Translations under genes and position numbers: made by a program | Source of the DNA: Deltaproteobacteria bacterium | GTDB taxonomy: Bacteria; Desulfobacterota; Syntrophobacteria; BM002 | NCBI GenBank assembly: GCA_022340745.1 | Contig: JAJDNL010000024.1 | Coordinates: 1-34,478 of the forward strand | DNA: 34,478 nt | Reading direction: 5' to 3' | Shown: positions 25,125 through 34,105 of the stretch, one piece after another | How the letters are laid out: each line of letters begins with the position of its first letter | How positions within the stretch are numbered: position 1 is the stretch's first letter | Notes under the pieces: generated by a model | The model's input: only the letters and a program-made list of their open reading frames with translations | What the model was told of the DNA's origin: nothing | Database searches by the model: none

Positions 25125-27254
25125 TTACATCGTCATCTCAACCCCTTCTTCCTGGATAAGGGGGATAATGTCGTAGGAGGGGAGTGGCGGACTAAAAAGG
25201 TAGCCCTGGATTATATCACAATCTCGTTCTTTCAAGAATTCCAGCTGTTTTTCTGTCTCCACCCCAACGGCGATCACTTCCAGTTTTAAGCTATGCGCCA
25301 TGGCAATAATTGCAGATACAATGGACTCACTATCCTCATTGCCTGGGATGTCCTTTATGAATGAGCGGTCTATTTTCAGGGCATCCAGAGGATAATTCTT
25401 GAGATGGTAAAGAGAGGAGTAACCAGTACCGAAATCATCCACTGCTATCCGAACCCCCGTCTCTTTCAAATATTGCAGCGCCGCCTTGGTACTCTTGCCG
25501 ATTTGAAGCAAAGAACTCTCGGTAAGTTCTATCTCGAGAAATGAAGGATCCATGCCGGTATCGTCCAGGACCCGAGGTATCAATCTTACGAGTTTCTGCT
25601 GCTTGAATAAGAGGGTTGACAGATTTACAGCCATGCGCATCGATGCCAAACCGGCCTTATGCCAAGCCAGGTGCTGCATGCAGGCCGTCCTGAGTACCCA
25701 CTCACTGATAGGCTCTATGAGACCGCATTCCTCAGCCAACGGTATGATTTGTGCCGGAGTCACCACCCCCATATCTGCATGTTGCCATCGTATCAGAGCT
25801 TCTATGCCAATGATCGTCTTGGTACCAGTTGCTATTTGCGGTTGGTAGTAGAGCGTTAACTCCTCTTCTTCCAGGGCCGTACGCAGGTCTTTCCTTAAAG
25901 TAACTCTCTCAGGAGTAGTACCTTCCAGCGAGTCCGCAAAGAACTGGTAATTGTTCCTCCCCAGGTTTTTCGCATGATACATTGCTTTGTCAGCGTTCTT
26001 GATCAGGGCCTCTGGTTCTTCGCCGTCAGCAGGATACAAACTGATGCCAATGCTGGTGGTTACGGAGAGTTCGTGACCATCTAACATAAAAGCATCCGAG
26101 ATGGTGTAAAGGATGCGGCGAGCTACTTTAGACACGTCCTGAACATCCTGAATATTCGTCAGCAACAGTACAAATTCATCCCCGCCAAACCTGGCCACAT
26201 TAGTGCTGCAAATATCTTCAACATTACGAGCGAGAATGTCGCTCTTGCGGATAATTCTAATCAAACGTTCACCCACGGCCCGCAGCAGCATATCGCCTAA
26301 GTGATGGCCATGGGTGTCGTTAACCCTTTTGAAATAATCAAGATCAAGAAACAGTGTTGCCAGTTGACTCTTCGTGCGCTTGGCATATGCAAGCGCTTGG
26401 TTCATGTGTTCATTAAACATCAAACGATTCGGTAAGCCAGTCAAACAATCATAAAAAGCGAGAAAACGCATCTCTTCTTCGGTTCGCTTTCGCGCCGTTA
26501 TGTCAGCTATGAAATGGAGTGTTGCGGGCTTGCCGTCCCAGTCAATCAGGACCCCTTTTGCCTCTACCCATTTGATATTGTCGTTTCTGGAGGCAATTCG
26601 GAAAGAATACGCTGGACACGCTCTTTTTCCAGACAGGATTCTGGCGTGGTACTCAAAGACTACTTCTCGATCTTCTACGTGGACGAATTCGACAAAGGGA
26701 TTAGAGGTCAATTCACTTTGTGGATAATCCAAGAGTTCTAAAGCAGTAGGATTGAAAAATGTAAGTATTCCATCCTGGATTACCAACATGGCTTCATTGG
26801 CATTTTCGACTAGTAAGCGGTACTTTTCTTCCGAGAGAATCAATTTGTCATAAATCTTTTTCGACTCCAGAACGGAGTTTATTTTTGCCTTTAATTCCGG
26901 CATGAAATAGGGTTTCGTAATATAGGCAATTGCTCCGGCCTCAAAGCTTTTTACAATATCTTCTTTTTCTTCAACTGCCGTCCCCACCACTATGGGGATA
27001 TGGCTGGTGGCATGATCGGTTTTCAATTCTTTAATGGCTTGGATACCGTTCATCACCGGCATCATCAAATCCATAACAATCACGTCAGGTTTCAGGCTTC
27101 GAGTTTTACTGACTGCTTCCTCACCATTCGTTACACTTACGACCTGAAATCCCTCAGACTCGAGTTCAGTACTGACGAGTTCTCTGAGATCACCGTCATC
27201 CTCTGCGATCAGGACAACATTGGACCTGTTACTCATATCTGAACCCTTGTTCAT
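25125..27254 (-). CDS. REC-PAS-GGDEF-EAL response regulator (c-di-GMP turnover)
   Basis: DVIVMDLMMPVMNG (REC), PAS region, RFGGDEFVLLL, IGIEALIRWQH, DDFGTGYSSL. Confidence 0.95.
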   Translation of the reverse strand: MNKGSDMSNRSNVVLIAEDDGDLRELVSTELESEGFQVVSVTNGEEAVSKTRSLKPDVIVMDLMMPVMNGIQAIKELKTDHATSHIPIVVGTAVEEKEDIVKSFEAGAIAYITKPYFMPELKAKINSVLESKKIYDKLILSEEKYRLLVENANEAMLVIQDGILTFFNPTALELLDYPQSELTSNPFVEFVHVEDREVVFEYHARILSGKRACPAYSFRIASRNDNIKWVEAKGVLIDWDGKPATLHFIADITARKRTEEEMRFLAFYDCLTGLPNRLMFNEHMNQALAYAKRTKSQLATLFLDLDYFKRVNDTHGHHLGDMLLRAVGERLIRIIRKSDILARNVEDICSTNVARFGGDEFVLLLTNIQDVQDVSKVARRILYTISDAFMLDGHELSVTTSIGISLYPADGEEPEALIKNADKAMYHAKNLGRNNYQFFADSLEGTTPERVTLRKDLRTALEEEELTLYYQPQIATGTKTIIGIEALIRWQHADMGVVTPAQIIPLAEECGLIEPISEWVLRTACMQHLAWHKAGLASMRMAVNLSTLLFKQQKLVRLIPRVLDDTGMDPSFLEIELTESSLLQIGKSTKAALQYLKETGVRIAVDDFGTGYSSLYHLKNYPLDALKIDRSFIKDIPGNEDSESIVSAIIAMAHSLKLEVIAVGVETEKQLEFLKERDCDIIQGYLFSPPLPSYDIIPLIQEEGVEMTM

Positions 27255-27585
27255 GCCTTTACCTCTCTCTACTCTCGTATTCTACGAATCGTCCGCTGCC
27301 AGAGCGGATATGCTCTTGCTTCTCCCCGAGCCGTAGTCACTCTTTATGAAATATCAGGGCTAATACGGAGTTCATCTCTGGGATGATAAGCACATCCTGT
27401 GCCAAGTTTCGTTGAGCCATCCTGGAAATGGTCAAATCCATAATTCTCACCAACTCTAACGCCACTTTATAGTTGGAGATATGATCTATAATTGTTTTTT
27501 TGAAGAAATATCAAACAGGTATGATGACTATTGATATTAATGGAGGTTTTCAGGGACTTGGGAGGGATGATCTGGCTCTTTCGGT

Positions 27586-28401
27586 TCAGGACAGGTTCAC
27601 TGTGAGGTATAGGTCGCCATTCTCGGGAGTGTGGTGTCTGCCTTTTCCTGTAAGTCGCAAGCGCGTTCCTGACCGAGTGCCTGGAGGTATTCTCACTTTT
27701 AACCTCTCGTTTCCTTGGCCGCGGTCAATGGCGATTGTCACCCAGGTGCCTCGCTGTGCTTCCTCAGATGGCAGGGTTAGATTATAGGTAAGATCCTGTG
27801 GTCTGACAGTGATTTCTTGAGTGTCGTGGGATAGGGTCTTTTGGCCGCCTGACAAGAGGCGACCGATCTTCTGCCCCAGCTGCTGCAAAAACCCAGGGGA
27901 CTTGACTCTCCGGGTTTGATGGGTATCAAGATGTGACCGTTGCCGCGGCCTGCCGAATTTCATCCGTCCTGAACCAAAAGGCCCCCAGACGAAAATACCC
28001 CCAAAAAATACGCCACGACCGCCGAAAAAGACTTTATCGAAAAAACGTTGGTCGAAGCGAAAGCCAGCCCTCTCAAATTCCCCGAAAAGATCCTGGAAAA
28101 CGCGTCTGAATCTAGGGTCCCTGAAAAGGTCTTGAAAAATCTCCTCTTGAGAGTAGGGAAAACCTTGGCCTGCCACCCTCTCCTGGGGTCCAGCTCTCAG
28201 CCATTTGTCATACTCATTACGTTTTGCAGGATCTGTCAGAACCCCATAAGCTTCGGCAATTTCCTTAAACCTCTCCTCTGCGCTTGGATCACCAGGATTG
28301 CGGTCAGGGTGGTACTTGAAGGCAAGGCGGCGATAACTCTTCCTAATGTGCTCTTCGGAAGCGTCTTGATCGACCCCGAGAATCTTGTAGTAATCTTTCA
28401 T
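27586..28401 (-). CDS. J-domain chaperone (CbpA/DnaJ-like with C-terminal substrate-binding domain)
   Basis: DYYKILGVDQDASEEHIRKSYRRLAFKYHPDRNPG; LKVRIPPGTRSGTRLRLTGKG. Confidence 0.92.
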   Translation of the reverse strand: MKDYYKILGVDQDASEEHIRKSYRRLAFKYHPDRNPGDPSAEERFKEIAEAYGVLTDPAKRNEYDKWLRAGPQERVAGQGFPYSQEEIFQDLFRDPRFRRVFQDLFGEFERAGFRFDQRFFDKVFFGGRGVFFGGIFVWGPFGSGRMKFGRPRQRSHLDTHQTRRVKSPGFLQQLGQKIGRLLSGGQKTLSHDTQEITVRPQDLTYNLTLPSEEAQRGTWVTIAIDRGQGNERLKVRIPPGTRSGTRLRLTGKGRHHTPENGDLYLTVNLS

Positions 28402-28412
28402 GGTCCTTGTTT

Positions 28413-28497
28413 AGGTTTCAGGTTTCAGTGTTCAGGTTTCAGTATTTTAATTTTTTTCCCTGACACCTGATCCGCCTCCGGCGGAACACCTGAATTC
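28413..28497. repeat. Heptad-phase repeat locus (AGGTTTC family) with an embedded GC palindrome
   Basis: AGGTTTC AGGTTTC AGTGTTC AGGTTTC / T-rich core / CTGACAC CTGA[TCCGCCTCCGGCGGA]ACAC CTGAA. Confidence 0.8.
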
Positions 28498-28498
28498 T

Positions 28499-28909
28499 TT
28501 ACTTTCCATCAAGCCACTCGGAAAGCTTCTCTGTAACCAGCCACTCTATGTCGTTTCTCGTCTGCCTGAAAGAATCCAGACCTTCCGAGAAGGGATCCCT
28601 CACATGCCAGGGTATCACCTTGCCTTCAAAAGAAGGGGGGATCATACCTTCGAATGGGTAAAGGACAAGATCCAGAATGAGATGAAAACCATCGATATCC
28701 ACCTCACTCAATCCTTTAGAATAAAGGCCTTCGGTGGAGACCCCTAGCTCCGCAAGAACGTTTTTGGTCTCTTCAGGTATGTAGCCCAGAGCACTTACCC
28801 CAGCAGAAGCCACCTCGAGCTTGTCACCCCAATGGTGCCTGGCCAACGCCTCGGCCATGATACTTCTACAGGCGTTTCCATAACAGACGAAAAGCACACT
28901 CTTTTTCAT
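28499..28909 (-). CDS. Low-molecular-weight protein tyrosine phosphatase / ArsC-like
   Basis: VLFVCYGNACRSIMAEALARHH (CX5R). Confidence 0.88.
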   Translation of the reverse strand: MKKSVLFVCYGNACRSIMAEALARHHWGDKLEVASAGVSALGYIPEETKNVLAELGVSTEGLYSKGLSEVDIDGFHLILDLVLYPFEGMIPPSFEGKVIPWHVRDPFSEGLDSFRQTRNDIEWLVTEKLSEWLDGK

Positions 28910-29071
28910 GATGTGCTCCAGCGGGCAGATGTGGAGCGAAAATAGTCCACAAAGAGCAACAAGACGGAGGCAGCCGCAAAGGCAACAATGGGAAGATAAT
29001 CACTATTTAAAGTTCGGCAAGGGTCTAATATTATTCAATATCGAAAGCCAGGTCCTTTGGGTCCGGATTCT

Positions 29072-29887
29072 TTACTTCACTAGCTTGTTGAGGCGGGAGA
29101 AAAGCTGGTCGACCCTTTGCTCTGCGCTCCTGTACTCCGCACGAGACCGAAACCTGGAGCCCAGACAGGCGAACATCATATCTAAGGCCGCAGGAGATTC
29201 CTGCCCATCAATGGCTTGGTCTATTCTGGAAAAAGGAGCAGAACTACAGGGTACTGGGTTGTGGTCATGGTTTCGGTAAGGCCAGTCTATTTTCCAATGA
29301 AAGAATTCATGTACCAATCTCGAAGCCGGGGGCGCCACGAGATTTACCGAATCTATCTGCCGCCCCACTCTCTCCTCAACCAGCCGAAAAAAGGCCCTGG
29401 CATAGTCGGAATCACTGATTACCATACCATAGAGGTACCAGTCATGGATTGTTCCGAGAATGACCCGCTTTTCGGTGCTACTCAGGTCCCGATAAGAGCG
29501 ACAGAAAAAGCCCTGGCACGCCATAGCGCCGTGAAATGAAAGTCCACGCCAGTCTATGGACTGATTACCTGGTGCAAGGGGGTGCAGCATACAGCCAACC
29601 CGGGTTTCTCCACTGTCCAAAAAACCGACAAATTCACAGGAATAGAATTCTGAATCGAAAAGCCTGGAGTTTTCGTTTCGTATGGTTTTTTCTGAAAAGC
29701 GTTGAATGGCTGTCAGATTTCTGCCTGTTGTAGCGAACTCCTTGGTTCTAGCTCGCAGTTTACGGACCAGGTCATTTCTGCTCGCATAATGGGTATTGTA
29801 TAAACCACAGCACCAGCCACATGATTTTTGTGATTCTGGTTGGCAAAGATGAAGATCAGATGGTGATGCGTCCATGTGCTTTTTCAA
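29072..29887 (-). CDS. Cysteine-rich protein, possibly YkgJ-like metal-chelating domain
   Basis: CGWCCGLYN, CEFVGFLDSGETRVGCMLHP, CQGFFC spaced cysteines. Confidence 0.6.
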   Translation of the reverse strand: MKKHMDASPSDLHLCQPESQKSCGWCCGLYNTHYASRNDLVRKLRARTKEFATTGRNLTAIQRFSEKTIRNENSRLFDSEFYSCEFVGFLDSGETRVGCMLHPLAPGNQSIDWRGLSFHGAMACQGFFCRSYRDLSSTEKRVILGTIHDWYLYGMVISDSDYARAFFRLVEERVGRQIDSVNLVAPPASRLVHEFFHWKIDWPYRNHDHNPVPCSSAPFSRIDQAIDGQESPAALDMMFACLGSRFRSRAEYRSAEQRVDQLFSRLNKLVK

Positions 29888-29889
29888 TC

Positions 29890-29979
29890 CCTCAATGCCT
29901 AAAATGTCAAAAGTGTCTAAAATGATCTAAAATCTGAAATCAAAGAATCCAGAATCCAGGAGTCAGAATCCAGGAGCCA
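29890..29979. repeat. Heptad-phase array (GAATCCA words)
   Basis: GAATCCA GAATCCA GGAGTCA GAATCCA GGAGCCA (29945-29979), preceded by looser AAAATGTC/AAAATCTG words. Confidence 0.75.
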
Positions 29980-30041
29980 AAATTAATAATTTCGCTTCTA
30001 CCTATTACAACAAATGACAGCGAAGCCAAATGACCATTCCC

Positions 30042-30076
30042 CAATCTGCAATCTGCGATCTCAAATCTCCAATCCG
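30042..30076. repeat. Heptad-phase array (CAATCTG words)
   Basis: CAATCTG CAATCTG CGATCTC AAATCTC CAATCCG, ending 2 nt from the stop of the 30079-30462 gene. Confidence 0.75.
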
Positions 30077-30078
30077 CG

Positions 30079-30462
30079 TTACTCCTCTGGTAATAGGGGG
30101 AATAGTCTACTGGCGATGTCTATTCTCTTTTCGTTACCATACTTGCGGTCAAACTCTTCTGGGTCATCCTTCCAGAGAATGGAATTATAGACAGCGGCCT
30201 GAATGACGCTTTCCAGACTCACGGTATGATCCACAGAGCAAGGGTTTTTTGTTTCTAGAATTTTGCTATCCCCAATGATAGTACCACGTTCGTCGAAGGG
30301 GCGCAGCACCACACAGCCACAATCAAGGTAGGTCAGAGTGGTCCCGATTGCTGCTGGTTGCTTCTCATACAATTCGCTGGTACTTTCAGCTATTATTTGA
30401 CCATGGAGTTCCTCTACATCAGCGGCTATTCTTGCTCGTTCTTCGCTCGTCAATTCCTTCAC
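30079..30462 (-). CDS. Hypothetical protein
   Basis: 127-aa ORF 21 bp downstream of the aldolase gene, same strand (probable operon). Confidence 0.65.
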   Translation of the reverse strand: MKELTSEERARIAADVEELHGQIIAESTSELYEKQPAAIGTTLTYLDCGCVVLRPFDERGTIIGDSKILETKNPCSVDHTVSLESVIQAAVYNSILWKDDPEEFDRKYGNEKRIDIASRLFPLLPEE

Positions 30463-30483
30463 TTCCCTCTCCTCTAGACTGGA

Positions 30484-31143
30484 TCAACACCTTTTACTCT
30501 GACGTTGCATACACTTGAGTTTTTCTGCCACGGCCTCCATTTCACTAGCAGAGATGATGACTGGCTCGCCGATACATTTGCTTCGATAATAAATTTCTGC
30601 ACAAAATTCTATAATTTCTGCGAGATCAAAAGCAAAAGGCAAATCCTTTCCACCTGCCAATAGACCATGATTCGCAAGCAGCACCGCCTTTCTATCCTTC
30701 ATGGCCTCCAAAGCGCTTCGAGCCAATTCTTCCGATCCGAAGGTGGCGTATCGAGCACACTTCACCTCATTTCCCGCAAATGCCACTAGATAGTGAACCG
30801 CTGGCAAGTCCCAGTTCAGACAGGACAGGGTGGTGGCGTGCTTGGAATGTACGTGAACCAGAGCATTGATATCTTTCCGATGCTGATAGAAGATTCTGTG
30901 CATTGGCAGTTCGCTGGAAGGCTCCTGCTTGCCTTCCACAATCTCTCCATCAACCTGCAGCACAACGATATCTTCCGGCCTGGTGTGGAAATAATCGAGC
31001 CCAGTAGGAGTAATGGCGAGGAGTCCCTTCTCACGATTGAAGATACTCAAATTCCCCCCAGTACCGGTGGTAAGTCTGCGGTTTATTAGTTTCCTGCCGT
31101 ATGCAACCAGGAGCTCCCGCTCGTTTTCCAGAAGCATGGTCAC
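30484..31143 (-). CDS. Class II aldolase/adducin family protein (fuculose-phosphate aldolase-like)
   Basis: GTGGNLSIFN, ITPTGLDYF, SSELPMHRIFYQHRKDINALVHVHSKHATTLS, VLLANHGLLAGG. Confidence 0.93.
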   Translation of the reverse strand: MTMLLENERELLVAYGRKLINRRLTTGTGGNLSIFNREKGLLAITPTGLDYFHTRPEDIVVLQVDGEIVEGKQEPSSELPMHRIFYQHRKDINALVHVHSKHATTLSCLNWDLPAVHYLVAFAGNEVKCARYATFGSEELARSALEAMKDRKAVLLANHGLLAGGKDLPFAFDLAEIIEFCAEIYYRSKCIGEPVIISASEMEAVAEKLKCMQRQSKRC

Positions 31144-31362
31144 CTCTCATTGGCTATCAAGGAAGTGCTCACACAAGGCTCGCAGCTGACGAAAAGCATA
31201 CTTTTGAGGAACCTTAAAAGTCAACCCTTGCGCATTCTGATATATCATGATTGAGAGCAGGAAGTTAGGGAAAACGGTTTACTTTTAGGGCCTGATGGTG
31301 TAATAAGGCTACAGCTGGCAATAAATTGTAATTACTATGTTTTTAGGATAGGAACCTTAGCC

Positions 31363-32586
31363 GTGAAAGAGACATCGATGCTTGCATTTGAGGAGAATCC
31401 CGCGCAGGTGGAGCAGGCTGATTGGGTGGTTGGCATATCCTCGCACAACAACGCTGCCACTATCACTCATCCAGCGGCTCAGGCTGCTCAAGGACTTCTG
31501 GATCATTTTGGTGACAAGAATTCGGTGATTATCAACTGTGACAATCACTCAGAGGATGGAACGAAGGAAGCATTCTTACAGGCTCCCGGTGAAGTTCCGA
31601 AGATCTACCTGTCTACTCCTCCAGGAGTCATAGGCCGCGGCTATAACATGAGAAACCTCTTAGTCAAAGCAGTGGAACTTCAGGCCCAAGCGGTGATCGT
31701 GCTAGACGCTGATATAGAGAGCGTCACACCCCAGTGGATCAAGAATCTCGGGGAGCCCATTTCCGCCGGCTTCGGCTTTGTTGCCCCACTCTACGTGAGA
31801 CACAAATACGATGGCTCAGTTGCCAATGGGATCGTTTATCCACTGACCCGAGCCCTTTATGGTCGTCGAGTCAGACAACCAATTGGTGGTGATTTTGCTT
31901 TTGCCGCAAATCTGGCCGAGACCTATCTCAACCATCCCAGTTGGAATGATATGGTGGGCCAACACGGTATCGACATTTGGATGACTACCCTGGCTATTTG
32001 TCAAGGTATTCCCATCTGTCAGTCCTTTGTAGGGAAGCCAAAAATTTGCCAGAACGACCGAAACATCGTGCCTTCTGGACAGGTTTTTTCTCAAATCGTG
32101 GGCACTTTGTTGAACCTTATGATACATTTTCAGGATTTCTGGGAAAGGGTGAAGTGGAGCAAGCCGACCGCAATCTACGGTTTCGGCATGGGCGAAGTTG
32201 AGACACCCACGTCTCTCGACATTGCGGAGGATGAGTTGCACCAAGTTTTTATCCAGGGCTTTTCCCAGTATAAGCAACTCTGGGAGAGCTTTCTGGAGAA
32301 TAACATCTACAATAAATTGGGAGAGATCAGGGAACTTCCTCTAGCCCACTTCAGTTTTCCTTCGGAAATCTGGGCTCGTATTCTTTACAGTTGCTCAGTT
32401 GCCTACAAGAACGAGGTGGTTGAGCGCGAATCTCTATTGCAGTCACTGGTGCCTCTCTTTGTAGGCAAGACCTTATCGTATGTAAATAAAACGGAAAGAA
32501 TGTCAATTCAACAGGCTGAGGAATACATTGAAAACGAATGCATGATCTTCGAGGAAGCGAAGCCTTATCTGCTCAGTAAATGGTGA
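31363..32586 (+). CDS. GT-A fold glycosyltransferase (mannosylglycerate / glucosyl-3-phosphoglycerate synthase-like)
   Basis: NCDNHSEDGTKEAF, GVIGRGYNMRNLLVKAV, AVIVLDADIESVTPQWI (DAD), QPIGGDFAF. Confidence 0.8.
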   Translation: MKETSMLAFEENPAQVEQADWVVGISSHNNAATITHPAAQAAQGLLDHFGDKNSVIINCDNHSEDGTKEAFLQAPGEVPKIYLSTPPGVIGRGYNMRNLLVKAVELQAQAVIVLDADIESVTPQWIKNLGEPISAGFGFVAPLYVRHKYDGSVANGIVYPLTRALYGRRVRQPIGGDFAFAANLAETYLNHPSWNDMVGQHGIDIWMTTLAICQGIPICQSFVGKPKICQNDRNIVPSGQVFSQIVGTLLNLMIHFQDFWERVKWSKPTAIYGFGMGEVETPTSLDIAEDELHQVFIQGFSQYKQLWESFLENNIYNKLGEIRELPLAHFSFPSEIWARILYSCSVAYKNEVVERESLLQSLVPLFVGKTLSYVNKTERMSIQQAEEYIENECMIFEEAKPYLLSKW

Positions 32587-32778
32587 CCCTAATGCTGCAA
32601 ACCCACACCGGTAAAAACCGCTGAACTCGCGCGATAGTCCCGCCCTTGGCGGGACGACCGTGCTCGGAACAGGATGTCACGTACAATCAAGTACGCTCCA
32701 TCCTCTCCAAGCCTCTGCGTGGCCACATCTGGCGCACTCTGACGCGTTTTTCCACGGAGTAGGTCTGCAACATTAGGG
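32587..32778. mobile_element. MITE-like element, 192 bp, with 17-bp terminal inverted repeats
   Basis: CCCTAATGCTGCAAACC at left, GGTCTGCAACATTAGGG at right (15/17 inverted match); internal hairpins GTCCCGCCCTTGGCGGGAC and CGTACAATCAAGTACG; no ORF. Confidence 0.7.
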
Positions 32779-32850
32779 TATCCTAAACACTTGACTGAGT
32801 TACTCACGGCTCAACGAAAGAGAGTTTCTTGCAGTTTGGAGGGAAATAGC

Positions 32851-33216
32851 ATGGCCAAGATCCTGGTTGTTGATGACGAAGAGCATATCCGGTTACTCTA
32901 CTCTGAGGAACTGAAAGAAGAGGGCTACGATGTTATCACCGCGGAAGGTGGGCATGGGTTACTAGAACGCATTGAACAGGATAAACCCAACCTGGTTGTC
33001 CTGGACATCAAAATGGTGGACTATGATGGTTTAGATTTATTACAGGATATCCGTAATAAATTCTATGACTTGCCCGTAATACTTTCCACCGCTTACGATA
33101 CTTTTAAGGAAGACATGAAATCCATTGCCGCCGATTTTTATGTGGTGAAATCTTTTGATCTCACTGAACTTAAAAAGAAAATCCAAATGGCTCTGGAAGC
33201 AAGAGACGCATCGTGA
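32851..33216 (+). CDS. Single-domain response regulator (CheY-like)
   Basis: MAKILVVDDEEHIRLLYSEELKEEGYDVITAEGG ... LVVLDIKM; ATG at 32851 with GGAGGG SD preferred over track start. Confidence 0.93.
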   Translation: MAKILVVDDEEHIRLLYSEELKEEGYDVITAEGGHGLLERIEQDKPNLVVLDIKMVDYDGLDLLQDIRNKFYDLPVILSTAYDTFKEDMKSIAADFYVVKSFDLTELKKKIQMALEARDAS

Positions 33217-33471
33217 GAGAATTGTTCTCGCCTCTCCGTCTAAGTCAAGCAAACAGACCCCTCCCATTCATTGCCGCCGGGGAACTCGTTGCCAAACATC
33301 CCCACAAGGTAGCCCGGACTATTCACGCATCAGCTAGAGTGGCCTGTCAGTCTCCCCTGGGCTGCGGAAAACTTCATGCCACAGCTACCATTTGTTGATC
33401 TGTGAGTCTTCTTGTGTGCCCACTATTTTCTTGCATGTTCCTAAATCATCTTATAATTTACGAAAAATCCT

Positions 33472-33981
33472 TTGTCGGATATAGAGATGAGAAGTTTTAA
33501 TAAAGTTATTTTAACTGGATTCATTTCTGTTTCTTTGCTTTTTGGCTGTGCCAGCCACGAGATATCAGAATTTCACTCTGACACAATAAAGACAATTACC
33601 GGATGGCATCTTTGTCTTACTGATGAGATGGAGATATACGAAAAGGCGTTGGATAGTGAGGAGGCAGGCAAAACAAGATCGAAAAAATCAGTGCTCCTAA
33701 AATGTGACGTTACATTGCGCGATGACGTAGCCTTCTATCTTACCACCAAGCATAAAATCAATCTGGTAAAAGAAGTAAAGCCAACAATTGGATTGATTCG
33801 CGCCGATGCTGAATGTCGATGGGAACATTATGTAACTGTTAACATTGTGATGTATGATTGGAAGCGTAATCGTCTGGCTAAAATTGAAGTTAAAAATGGT
33901 GAAGATGTCATGGTAAAGGACGACCAGGAATTTGCTGAGTATTGTGCTGACGTTATCGCCAAAGTCATTCTCGGCCAGTAA
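33472..33981 (+). CDS. Putative lipoprotein, hypothetical
   Basis: MRSFNKVILTGFISVSLLFGCAS: signal peptide with LLFGC lipobox. Confidence 0.6.
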   Translation: MSDIEMRSFNKVILTGFISVSLLFGCASHEISEFHSDTIKTITGWHLCLTDEMEIYEKALDSEEAGKTRSKKSVLLKCDVTLRDDVAFYLTTKHKINLVKEVKPTIGLIRADAECRWEHYVTVNIVMYDWKRNRLAKIEVKNGEDVMVKDDQEFAEYCADVIAKVILGQ

Positions 33982-33999
33982 AGAATCAGGCCAAGGCAA

Positions 34000-34099
34000 T
34001 TTTAGATTTTAGATTGCAGATTGTAGATTGAGGTTTATGGAATCTTTATCTTAACGTATTGAGTTTTTAAATCTGAAATCCACAATCTACATTCTTAAA
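34000..34099. repeat. Heptad-phase repeat locus (TTGTAGA / TCTGAAA inverted arms)
   Basis: TTTTAGA TTTTAGA TTGCAGA TTGTAGA TTGAGGT (34000-34034); TCTGAAA TCCACAA TCTACAT TCTTAAA (34072-34099). Confidence 0.75.
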
Positions 34100-34105
34100 T
34101 GGTAT

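Noticed and set aside
33213-33398. 61-aa ORF after the response regulator
   Set aside because: Overlaps the upstream stop, no recognisable domain or conserved-looking composition.
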